From JAAZNV01 sp035358315 (lineage in GTDB: Bacteria; Patescibacteriota; WWE3; UBA101185; UBA10185): a stretch of 46,990 nt of DNA. Below are positions 40,477 through 46,990 of the stretch, piece by piece. The stretch's first letter is position 1; every line of letters begins with the position of its first letter. The DNA lies in the NCBI GenBank assembly GCA_035358315.1, contig DAOPPB010000004.1:1-46990 (forward strand). Direction: 5' to 3'. Below the pieces are notes generated by a model, which was not told the DNA's origin, made no database searches, and saw nothing but the letters and a program-made list of their open reading frames with translations. Position numbers and translations under genes: made by a program.

Positions 40477-41385
40477 ATGGAAATAGAAACTATTGCTATA
40501 TGTGAAGAGGAAGGAAATAATTCCCTGGAAAATGAAGAAAATAGAGAAAATGAAAAAAGCGTAGAAAGTGTTTCCGATCAAATAAAAAGTGTTTTGGATA
40601 AATTACCTCCCGAAGAACGTTCAACGAGCATAGACGAGCAAAATGAGGCCTTGGACTCCCTTGGTCAGGATTTTATTATCGGACTTAAGGCTCATATTTA
40701 TAACGCTATAAAAACAGAGGGGGATAGAGAAAAAGAAGGTAAGCCGAACAAAATGGATGATTTCAGAAATAATCCTGAAAGATTTATTAGGGGACATCTA
40801 AAGGGAGAGATTTTTGAAAAGTTAGTGGTTATGGATCCTGTTATCAGATCGGAAAGATTTAAAGGTGTCGACCCGAAAAAAGTGGCGGAAATGGAAGCTT
40901 TATCAAATGAGATTCTTAGTGTAATGCAAAATCCTGCAAGGTATAACCTTGAAGATAGAATTCAGCTGAGGAGGCTTCCTGACGCGACTTATATTGATAT
41001 AACAGATGCGGGGTATGTTGAGATTCTTGGGGTTGGGGAAGCCAAGTCCGGAAGGATAGATAAGAGATTTCGTTCTCAGGCGCTTGGTTATGAAGAATCG
41101 GTAAAAATCGTCTCCGAGGGTCTTAGCAAAATAAGACATCCAAAGAGACTGCGAAATTTGGGCTTGAACCATTTAGCGGATAGAATGGAAAAAGCAGGAA
41201 TGTCCGGAGTTTCTAATTTTGTAAGAGTAGCGCCTGATTTTAAAGAGACTCTCATTATTCCTCAGGATAAAATTCTAGATTATGACTGGGTAGAAGATAT
41301 TGTCGATAATATTCTAAGATCTTCTTTCACAACCTACGAATTGGACGCGATTACAAAATGGGCTTATGAAAAAATACAGGAATAA
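40477..41385 (+). CDS. Putative PD-(D/E)xK nuclease-fold protein (302 aa)
   Basis: Not assigned to a named family. The first ~60 residues are acidic and probably disordered. The core reads LPDATYIDI, then VEILGVGEAKSGRIDKRFRSQ, which fits a PD-(D/E)xK site with D169, E188 and K190; the following helix has a conserved-looking Gln/Arg pair. Such folds occur in restriction, repair and tRNA-processing enzymes. No methylase or other restriction-modification partner is nearby. It is transcribed alone, probably from a leaderless mRNA. Confidence 0.72.
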   Translation: MEIETIAICEEEGNNSLENEENRENEKSVESVSDQIKSVLDKLPPEERSTSIDEQNEALDSLGQDFIIGLKAHIYNAIKTEGDREKEGKPNKMDDFRNNPERFIRGHLKGEIFEKLVVMDPVIRSERFKGVDPKKVAEMEALSNEILSVMQNPARYNLEDRIQLRRLPDATYIDITDAGYVEILGVGEAKSGRIDKRFRSQALGYEESVKIVSEGLSKIRHPKRLRNLGLNHLADRMEKAGMSGVSNFVRVAPDFKETLIIPQDKILDYDWVEDIVDNILRSSFTTYELDAITKWAYEKIQE

Positions 41386-41396
41386 AAACCCGTAAA

Positions 41397-41963
41397 TTAA
41401 GCGGAGAAAAGCGCAGCCCTATCAATAATTCTAGGAGTTTTTATTCTGCCAATGAAAAATTTAACCCCGTTTCTCCAATTTATCGGATTTGGGGGCGTGT
41501 AAACAGGCGCAATTTTTTCCGGTGTGTCCAGTCCTTTTTCAACATATTTTTCGGACAGTTCTCTTCCCACTATCTCTATAGCTTCGTCAAAAGATTTAAA
41601 GTAAATGGCGTTTTTTCCATAAATTCCCCACCCGAACGGATTATATGAATTTGGAATAATTTTTTTTCCGCATGACGATTCCATACACGCAATTGCAGGA
41701 AGAAGTCTGTAGTCAAGGTTGTACTTATCGGCGGTATCAACAAAAGTATCGGCATTTTCCACTAAAGGTGATTTTTGCTCCTGAAAAAATTCCTCCAGAG
41801 ATTTTATTTTCTCTTCCCTGCCCTCGCCCGTGTTTTTTCCGATAAAGCTTTGGGGTAATTCCTTTGTTTTTTTCTCTGGAAGATGAGGAAAAGCGGCAGA
41901 TAAGGCGAAAACCGCTACAAAAGGCAGTATATTTAACTGTAATTTTAGTAAATTTTTACTCAT
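41397..41963 (-). CDS. Membrane-anchored lysozyme-like wall hydrolase (188 aa)
   Basis: An N-terminal membrane anchor or signal (residues 5-25) precedes a linker and a lysozyme-like domain of the SLT/glucosaminidase type. The catalytic Glu is E95 in IACMESSCGK, flanked by Cys93 and Cys98. It continues NPFGWGIYGKNAIYFKSF and VYTPPNPINWRNGVKFF. The gene 200 nt upstream on the same strand codes for a paralog. ATG 41963 lies 9 nt after TGTTAGAAT. Confidence 0.82.
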   Translation of the reverse strand: MSKNLLKLQLNILPFVAVFALSAAFPHLPEKKTKELPQSFIGKNTGEGREEKIKSLEEFFQEQKSPLVENADTFVDTADKYNLDYRLLPAIACMESSCGKKIIPNSYNPFGWGIYGKNAIYFKSFDEAIEIVGRELSEKYVEKGLDTPEKIAPVYTPPNPINWRNGVKFFIGRIKTPRIIDRAALFSA

Positions 41964-41972
41964 AGAGCGAGG

Positions 41973-41981
41973 ATTCTAACA
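41973..41981 (-). promoter_or_regulatory. Extended -10 (TGTTAGAAT) of the 188-aa hydrolase
   Basis: TG-T-TAGAAT on the minus strand, hexamer 41973-41978, then 9 nt to ATG 41963. Confidence 0.55.
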
Positions 41982-42161
41982 TATTTTTACTCTTTTTTCA
42001 AATGCTATAGGGTAATATTTATGAGAATCGTAAAGTTGCAAATGGAATATACAGGAGATTTTATTGCATAAAGTTTAAAAGAAAATTAAATCCACATGGA
42101 GTTTTTAGATTTTTATTAAAGCAGATATTTATTAAAAAGTTTTTACGGAAGATTTTTGCGG

Positions 42162-42995
42162 TTACTTTTCGGGGGTCTCGTAATTTTTAATTAGCTCGGC
42201 AAAATGATTTACTCCTTCGCACCAGGAACCTTTTGAGGGCGGTGTGTACGTTTTCATTATTTCGCAGGTATCGGTAATTCCCTTAGAGTAAAAATTTTTG
42301 GAAAAATACTCGGAAACGGTCTCTATTCCTCTTACCCAATTGTCAAAGGAAAAAGTTATGTCCCCATATACTGCCCATCCCCACGCGTTATACGATTCTG
42401 CCCCGCCTATTTTGGGTGATTTTTTGCCGCATCCGGATTCCTGGAATGAGACAGCGGCGACGAGCCACCAGGGTATATTATTTTTGTCAGCTTCGTACAC
42501 CATTACGTCTCCGAGTCCCTCCAGCGGGCAATTATACATTTTGTAGACCTCGTTTATTCTTTGAGCTCTGGAATCTTTTGAATATATTGAAGTTGTTGCA
42601 GTTTGAGGTTTTAAGGGCTTGGAAGAATACATTGAATATTTTTTTGTCTCTTCAGGTTCGGCTTTTTGCGGCGTTACCATTAAAGAGGTTAGAAAGGCGA
42701 AAATAATGACGATTGACGCGGCGGCCCATATTCCGGTGACTCCAGCTCTGAGTTTTTGGGGATTTATTCTGAATTTCAGAGTTTTTATCGGTTTTTTAAT
42801 AAATGAAAGCGGAGATGATTTTGGAGATTTTACATTGTTTTTAAGGTCAAAGTCGGCTATGGTAAACTTCTCCGGTTCTTCGAAAAGGGAGTTTATCTGC
42901 TCAATAGAGCCTTTGCTCCCGGCTTTGGAGATTTTCTTTTTCAGTATCTTTTTTCCGTCTTTATAGAAGCTTCTGTTGATAGAGATTTTGTTCAT
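42162..42995 (-). CDS. Membrane-anchored lysozyme-like wall hydrolase (277 aa)
   Basis: A ~83-residue basic cytoplasmic region precedes one transmembrane helix (about residues 84-107), an outside linker and the lysozyme-like domain. The catalytic Glu is E186 in VSFQESGCGKK; the motifs NAWGWAVYGDITFSFDNW and KTYTPPSKGSWCEGVNHF match the 188-aa neighbour. Unlike it, this protein has extra cysteines (C156, DTCEIM, SWCEG). The two probably act on peptidoglycan made by the window's PBP. ATG 42995 lies 12 nt after TGTGATAAT. Confidence 0.83.
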   Translation of the reverse strand: MNKISINRSFYKDGKKILKKKISKAGSKGSIEQINSLFEEPEKFTIADFDLKNNVKSPKSSPLSFIKKPIKTLKFRINPQKLRAGVTGIWAAASIVIIFAFLTSLMVTPQKAEPEETKKYSMYSSKPLKPQTATTSIYSKDSRAQRINEVYKMYNCPLEGLGDVMVYEADKNNIPWWLVAAVSFQESGCGKKSPKIGGAESYNAWGWAVYGDITFSFDNWVRGIETVSEYFSKNFYSKGITDTCEIMKTYTPPSKGSWCEGVNHFAELIKNYETPEK

Positions 42996-43007
42996 GATTT
43001 ACGATAG

Positions 43008-43016
43008 ATTATCACA
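43008..43016 (-). promoter_or_regulatory. Extended -10 (TGTGATAAT) of the 277-aa hydrolase
   Basis: TG-T-GATAAT on the minus strand, hexamer 43008-43013, 12 nt before ATG 42995. Confidence 0.45.
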
Positions 43017-43228
43017 GGTTTGTTTGTTTTTACAAGATGACAAAGTTACGGAGTTTTGTTTTTGATGGATTTGAAGGTGTTAGTAGTACCTGTAGAGTAG
43101 GAAAAAAGATTAGACTGTTTGGTAATATTACTTATAGTAAGAATTATAGTGCAATAGGATTTTTGACATGTTTTAGGTTTATTGTTACTATAGCGACAAA
43201 AACTAAGGCTAAAAAATAACAAGCCAAA

Positions 43229-43257
43229 TTGACTTATATCTCATAGTATGCTATTCT
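43229..43257 (+). promoter_or_regulatory. Promoter of the 43303 membrane protein gene
   Basis: TTGACT (43229-43234), 17 nt, TATTCT (43252-43257) with TG extension at 43249-43250. It gives a ~40-nt leader with AAGGAGG. The rest of 42996-43302 (307 nt) holds the 277-aa gene promoter; nothing else is recognised. Confidence 0.6.
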
Positions 43258-43302
43258 AATAAACAGAGATGCATTCAATCCCTATCACCTAAGGAGGATG
43301 AA

Positions 43303-43638
43303 ATGGAGAATGGTTGGTTTTTTGCTGGTTTGATCCTTGGTCTTGTCGCTGTGAGATTCATAAAGAAGTTCATGGGCTTCATATTATCCAAGGAGGATGA
43401 AACGGAAAGGAGTTGGTCTTCAGTAGGCCTGTTTGCCTTTTTTGCCGTCGTTGTAGTGTTTATCAGCGGCTTCATTGGTCAGTGGGTGTGGGTCTGGGTT
43501 GTGCCTGACGTGTTCGCAGGTGCTGTGGAGAAGGGCGTTCTTCCCGCTTCTATCACCTTTGGTCAGGCATTAAAACTGTTCGTTCTGCTCTGTGCATTTA
43601 CCGAAGTGGCCTTTGAGCGTTATTACCACAAGGAATAA
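43303..43638 (+). CDS. Orphan membrane protein with higher GC (111 aa)
   Basis: No family recognised. Three hydrophobic segments (about residues 4-28, 41-70 and 84-101) and a Trp-rich stretch GQWVWVWVVPDVFAG. AAGGAGG lies ~6 nt before ATG 43303. The gene is visibly richer in G and C than its neighbours, with codons such as GTG, CTG and GGC that are rare elsewhere, which suggests recent transfer. It has its own promoter and a structured terminator, and is one of the five orphan cassettes. Confidence 0.78.
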   Translation: MENGWFFAGLILGLVAVRFIKKFMGFILSKEDETERSWSSVGLFAFFAVVVVFISGFIGQWVWVWVVPDVFAGAVEKGVLPASITFGQALKLFVLLCAFTEVAFERYYHKE

Positions 43639-43656
43639 TCGCGCAAATACCACCCC

Positions 43657-43720
43657 GAAGCTCTCTTGTCTACTCTTGGTCATCAAAAACCAACTGCGGA
43701 CTAGAGAGCTTCTTTCTTTT
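43657..43720 (+). terminator. Intrinsic terminator of the 43303 gene
   Basis: GAAGCTCTCT (43657-43666) pairs with AGAGAGCTTC (43703-43712); an inner TTGGT/ACCAA hairpin sits in the loop. TTTCTTTT follows. Confidence 0.8.
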
Positions 43721-43806
43721 AATACCCTAATTTATTACCCATTTTATGCAGGTGTCTTTGTGTTAAATCAAAGCTTGAAGGAAAGCTAACTAAGGTTTGT
43801 CGTTTT

Positions 43807-43883
43807 TGGTCGGGGTGGGCGGACTCGAACCGCCGGCCTCACGGTCCCAAACCGCGCACTCTAGCCAACTGAGCTACACCCCG
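43807..43883 (-). tRNA. tRNA-Pro (anticodon TGG)
   Basis: The minus strand folds as a cloverleaf: acceptor CGGGGTG/CACCCCG, D-arm AGCTCAGTTGGCTAGAGT, anticodon stem CGCGG/CCGTG with loop TTTGGGA, T-arm CGGTTCGAGTCCG. Anticodon TGG reads Pro codons. The 3' CCA is encoded. Confidence 0.97.
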
Positions 43884-43899
43884 TTAATTTTTTACTATT

Positions 43900-44601
43900 T
43901 TAGATTTCCACTTCGTAGAGTAATTTTATTAAATCAGAAAGAATGGCTTCAAAAGGTTCGGAGACATATATTGCCCTTTTGTTGTGAACCAAATCTACCA
44001 CGTGCAATTTTATCGTATACAAGCATTTTTGGGTAATCGGGCAATCTGCAACTGTTGAGTCTTTTTTGTCAATATTTCTTGAAAACTCCGATATTACAAA
44101 AACGTCATTATCCAAAAAGTATGCCCTGTCAAAATAACAATTTCCTTTTGTAGAACAGTCGAGCACCCTCGCATCTATGATTTTATCTTCTTTCAGGCCG
44201 TAAACTCTGACCTCATTTGCCATTATATTGTCTCTGGGAACGTTTCTGAAATCTACAAAAATTCTTCCATTCGGGGAAAAAACCACTTTATCAAGATTTT
44301 TGTGCTCTTCCAAAGTTTTTTCGTACAAAGCTTTTTGCTCGGGATCATCTATTGAATAAACAGCCATCCAGGTAGTATTGTAAATTTCATTCTCTTCTTT
44401 TAATTTGAAATCATCCGCGTCTATGTCCAAATCGTGATTCTTCAGATTCGTAATCCATCTTTGAAAAAGCCTGCTCTCCTCCACTTTTTCCGGAAGTTTT
44501 GATTTATCAATTGATCTTTGTTTTTCAATGTTCAAATAAACCCCGAATGTCGTTGCTATAAAAATTATTAAAATTAATATAGTGTCAAGCTTCTTCCTCA
44601 T
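43900..44601 (-). CDS. Membrane-anchored protein of unknown function (233 aa)
   Basis: No family recognised. One N-terminal membrane anchor (about residues 6-24), then an outside domain of mixed alpha/beta type: FSPNGRIFVDFRNV, NEVRVYGLKEDKI, DNDVFVISEFS. Strands with phrases such as SPNGRIFVDF recall beta-propeller or lipoprotein sensor domains, but repeats are too few to claim one. ATG 44601 is preferred over ATG 44607 because it lies exactly 6 nt after TAGAAT. It is divergent from the GT-C gene; their -10 elements are 32 nt apart. Confidence 0.75.
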   Translation of the reverse strand: MRKKLDTILILIIFIATTFGVYLNIEKQRSIDKSKLPEKVEESRLFQRWITNLKNHDLDIDADDFKLKEENEIYNTTWMAVYSIDDPEQKALYEKTLEEHKNLDKVVFSPNGRIFVDFRNVPRDNIMANEVRVYGLKEDKIIDARVLDCSTKGNCYFDRAYFLDNDVFVISEFSRNIDKKDSTVADCPITQKCLYTIKLHVVDLVHNKRAIYVSEPFEAILSDLIKLLYEVEI

Positions 44602-44607
44602 AACCAT

Positions 44608-44613
44608 ATTCTA
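44608..44613 (-). promoter_or_regulatory. -10 element (TAGAAT) of the 233-aa protein
   Basis: TAGAAT on the minus strand, then 6 nt to ATG 44601. Confidence 0.5.
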
Positions 44614-44645
44614 CCTCAAAAGAAAGAAAATCATTAACTTTGTAA

Positions 44646-44651
44646 TATAAT
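44646..44651 (+). promoter_or_regulatory. -10 element (TATAAT) of the GT-C gene
   Basis: Perfect TATAAT, then 6 nt to ATG 44658; no Shine-Dalgarno. Confidence 0.6.
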
Positions 44652-44657
44652 AGTCGT

Positions 44658-46229
44658 ATGAGCAAGCCTTTATCTCTTGTAAAAAAACATATCCTGTCAA
44701 AGCATTTTCCCGTTTTTGAAGTAGTGGCACTTGTTCTGTTTGCGCTTTTTTTCAAGATGGTATCAAAAGTAAATTTCATGCAAAATGACGATTGGAACAG
44801 GACCACATCCGTTCTAAGATTTATGTCGGGAGATGTATCTTTGATTCAGGTTACCGCTACAACTTTTTATGTTCAGGGAATGCTCGGGGTTATTTTTGCT
44901 TCAATTTTTGGCATCGGAAAACTACCTTTTCTTACCTTAATTTTTTCCGTTCTGGATTTTTATGTTTTTGCGAGAATTTTGCATGACCACTTTGATTTCG
45001 GAAAATTAAAATCGATTATCTTTTCTCTGATATTTTTCTTTACTCCGCTTCATATTTATTCATCAATAGGTTTTATGACGGAAAACTATACTATGCTCTT
45101 TATGCTTCTTTCTCTGTATTTTCTTCTTCAGCACGAAAAAGACAGAAAGCCTAAAAGTTTTATCTTTTTTAATCTTTCCGGAGTTTTGTCCTTTTTTACA
45201 AAGCAAAACGGAATAATTTTTAATGTCGCTTATATTCCGTATTTAATAATTAAAAAAAGGTATAAGGAAGCGTTGGTGCAAATTGCGGTCGTAGGTTCTC
45301 TTTTTGCCTATTATTTTTTCCTTTTTCCGCAGACCGAAGAAATGCAGGACAAAGGTTTTATTTACAAAAACTTTTTTGATTGGAAATACGCTTATTCTTT
45401 AATTTACGGAATTTTGCTTGTAACCGTGTCTTTTGTTCTGCCGTTTGTTTTTGGAGTGGTTTTAAGTGTTTTCTCGGAAAATAAGAAAAAACCGGTGAAG
45501 ATATTTTTGATGCTGGCTTTTTCGGGGATTTTATATTTTTTGTTAAATAAGTATTTTGCTCCGGGAAAAATATCATGGGAGGAATATCCTTATTTTGAAA
45601 ATACCTTTGAAAGAACGGGTTTTTTCCCAAGGTCAATTTTGGGTACGAAATATTATTTTAAGTGGAATTATGATATTTATAGATATTGGGATTTGGCCTC
45701 AAAGATTCTTCTGGCTATGCTTATCCCCTGTCTTTTTGTTTTAAGGAAAAAAGTTGTGAATATCTACTCTATTTCTATTGTCGGGTATATTGTGCTGATG
45801 ATTTTCACCCAGGTGTTTTTTGACAGATATCTTCTTCCGCTGATCCCGATGTTTATTCTTTTTCTACTTTACATTATGCCGAACAACAGAAAAAGATTTC
45901 TGAAAATGCTATCCTGCGTTGTGTTTTTATTTTTTACCGCCTTTTTGTCAATGCAGATGGCTAACGATTTTGTTGTTTCAAACAATTATGTCTGGGGAAG
46001 AAGTGAGTCTCTGGTAAAAGAAGGCGTTTCTCCGAAAAATATACGGGCTACAATGGCATGGCAGAAGATTTACGGCTTATCGGAAGAGCCGGAGTTTTTC
46101 TTTTCTTTTAGCAGCCCGGAGGTTGAACCGAATTATCTTGAAAAATATTATCTTTTTGAGGAGAAGAGCTTGAATTTTCCGGGGAGCATTTTTGTTGATC
46201 CTATGATTTTTTTGTATAGGAAGAAGTAG
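44658..46229 (+). CDS. GT-C fold membrane glycosyltransferase-like protein (523 aa)
   Basis: The protein has about ten to twelve membrane spans. The first outside loop carries NDDW (D44-D45), the acidic pair typical of GT-C enzymes that use polyprenyl-phosphate sugars. Later spans include FFTPLHIYSS, FFTKQNGIIF and VFFDRYLLPLIPMFILF, a pattern common in ArnT/PMT-like proteins. A polar ~60-residue C-terminal part follows the last span. Donor and acceptor are unknown; pilin or surface glycosylation is possible. A second GT-C-like gene follows. Confidence 0.8.
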   Translation: MSKPLSLVKKHILSKHFPVFEVVALVLFALFFKMVSKVNFMQNDDWNRTTSVLRFMSGDVSLIQVTATTFYVQGMLGVIFASIFGIGKLPFLTLIFSVLDFYVFARILHDHFDFGKLKSIIFSLIFFFTPLHIYSSIGFMTENYTMLFMLLSLYFLLQHEKDRKPKSFIFFNLSGVLSFFTKQNGIIFNVAYIPYLIIKKRYKEALVQIAVVGSLFAYYFFLFPQTEEMQDKGFIYKNFFDWKYAYSLIYGILLVTVSFVLPFVFGVVLSVFSENKKKPVKIFLMLAFSGILYFLLNKYFAPGKISWEEYPYFENTFERTGFFPRSILGTKYYFKWNYDIYRYWDLASKILLAMLIPCLFVLRKKVVNIYSISIVGYIVLMIFTQVFFDRYLLPLIPMFILFLLYIMPNNRKRFLKMLSCVVFLFFTAFLSMQMANDFVVSNNYVWGRSESLVKEGVSPKNIRATMAWQKIYGLSEEPEFFFSFSSPEVEPNYLEKYYLFEEKSLNFPGSIFVDPMIFLYRKK

Positions 46230-46279
46230 TTAATTACGGCGGTTAAAAATATTTTTTTATTAAACCGCACTCACATGAG

Positions 46280-46990
46280 ATGAAAGTTAAAAATTTAGAT
46301 ATAGTTCATAAAATTATTCATGTTTTGGAATTGGCTCTTCTGCTTTTTTTAATATTCATTTCTTTTTTCTACAAACTTGGATACGAGAATATAAATGTTG
46401 ATCAATTTCTTTGGTATGACCGCACGGAGAAATTTTTCAAAGCGCTATCGGAGGGAAAATTTGCCTCTACGTACCAGCAATACCACCCTGGCGTAACCTT
46501 GATGTATCTGATAGGTTTGGGAAGGCTGGTTTATCAGAAATTTACAGGAGATTATTCAAGTTGGGCAGATATCACCTACGAAAACTTCGGAACTTATAAT
46601 TTTTATACAAAACTCTTCGTGGTAATTTTCTGTTTGCTCATAATTTTTTATTCCGCTTTTGTAATTTACAAAATAACTTCTTCCGGAAAAATGTCCCTAG
46701 CATTTTTGTTTTTCCTTTTTCTTGAATCATACTATGTTGGACTGATTAGAAATCTTCATATGGATGGAATTCTTTCCGTTTTGATATTTTCCTCAGTTCT
46801 GTCCTACTATTACGGCTGTACAAGTAAATCTTCCAAGTATGTTATTTTCTCGGGGATACTGTCGGGATTGGGGTTGCTGACTAAATCTCCTTCTATTTTC
46901 ATACTTCCATTTTGCGGAATAATTTTTTTGAGTCTTTTTATAAAACGAAAGGAAGACAGAAAATGGCTGGTGCAAAAAACTGTTATTTGG
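46280..46990 (+). CDS. GT39-like membrane glycosyltransferase, partial (3' end outside)
   Basis: An open frame of 237 codons runs from ATG 46280 to the window end without a stop. An N-terminal span (about residues 10-31) leads to NINVDQFLWYDRTEKFF, with the D41 acidic motif of PMT/ArnT-type GT-C enzymes, then TYQQYHPGVTLMYLIG. At least four more spans follow. No Shine-Dalgarno is seen. The 50-nt gap before it holds a GCGGTT/AACCGC hairpin (46240-46266). It is probably paired functionally with the preceding GT-C gene. Confidence 0.82.
   Translation, partial: MKVKNLDIVHKIIHVLELALLLFLIFISFFYKLGYENINVDQFLWYDRTEKFFKALSEGKFASTYQQYHPGVTLMYLIGLGRLVYQKFTGDYSSWADITYENFGTYNFYTKLFVVIFCLLIIFYSAFVIYKITSSGKMSLAFLFFLFLESYYVGLIRNLHMDGILSVLIFSSVLSYYYGCTSKSSKYVIFSGILSGLGLLTKSPSIFILPFCGIIFLSLFIKRKEDRKWLVQKTVIW

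Noticed and set aside
43037..43219. 60-aa plus-strand open frame before the 43303 gene
   Set aside because: No ribosome site, no recognisable motif, biased AT-rich composition, and it lies in the promoter gap; probably non-coding.
43797..44036. Plus-strand open frame starting beside tRNA-Pro
   Set aside because: It is antisense to the tRNA and to the 233-aa gene; GGLEPPASRSQ is a known tRNA-antisense artefact.
1..46990. Recoded genetic code (TGA as Gly)
   Set aside because: TGA ends several genes exactly at the expected length (pilM, rpsP, iscS), so the standard bacterial code fits.
1..46990. CRISPR arrays, rRNA genes, insertion sequences
   Set aside because: No regularly spaced repeats, rRNA signatures or transposase motifs were found on either strand.

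Overview
This 47-kb window looks like chromosomal DNA from a Candidate Phyla Radiation (Patescibacteria) bacterium. The genome is AT-rich, with tightly packed genes and short intergenic spaces. Type IV pilus genes are present without an outer-membrane secretin. Several universal proteins are trimmed: PheT lacks the EMAPII-like tRNA-binding domain, trigger factor lacks its PPIase domain and ThrRS lacks its TGS domain. AspRS is of the archaeal type. Many orphan proteins are present. TGA works as a stop (ends of pilM, rpsP and the 3115 pilin gene), so the recoded code 25 of Gracilibacteria/Absconditabacteria is excluded. I cannot assign the phylum more closely from sequence alone.

Layout. 1-7.7 kb (+): a response regulator, then a pilus operon with seven prepilin-like proteins (two or three pilins plus a GspH/I/J/PilX-like minor-pilin set) and pilM-pilN-pilO. 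7.7-10.9 kb (-): rpmF-nusB-acpP-like-rnc-rpsP-khpA-trmD. 11-16.9 kb: three single-gene orphan cassettes alternating with recG-rsmD and tyrS plus a 55-aa membrane protein. 17-24.1 kb (+): a class A penicillin-binding protein, pheS-pheT and an M16 peptidase. 24.2-27.1 kb (-): thrS-infC-rpmI-rplT. 27.4-31.4 kb (-): orphans, a cupin and tRNA-Val. 31.5-38.9 kb (-): tig-clpP, an HD hydrolase, iscS-iscU-mnmA (tRNA 2-thiouridine), aspS and an S41-like protease. 39-47 kb: an HExxH metalloprotease, tRNA-Leu, a PD-(D/E)xK-like protein, two wall-lytic lysozyme-like proteins, a GC-richer membrane protein, tRNA-Pro, and two GT-C glycosyltransferase-like proteins, the second cut by the window end.

The most striking signals concern expression. 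(1) About fifteen first-in-operon genes have a -10 hexamer, often extended (TGnTAnAAT), only 6-12 nt before the start codon; seven have exactly 6 nt. This predicts leaderless or almost leaderless mRNAs. (2) infC has no ATG/GTG/TTG at its proper start. It appears to begin at AUA, 8 nt after a perfect AGGAGG, recalling the AUU start of E. coli infC. (3) Five orphan genes have the opposite layout: a Shine-Dalgarno and a dedicated intrinsic terminator, three of them with a consensus-like -35/-10 promoter as well. (4) The acyl-carrier-like protein has Glu where the phosphopantetheine Ser should be. (5) aspS and iscS share an almost identical ~40-nt promoter/start module. No CRISPR array, rRNA, insertion sequence or integrase was seen.
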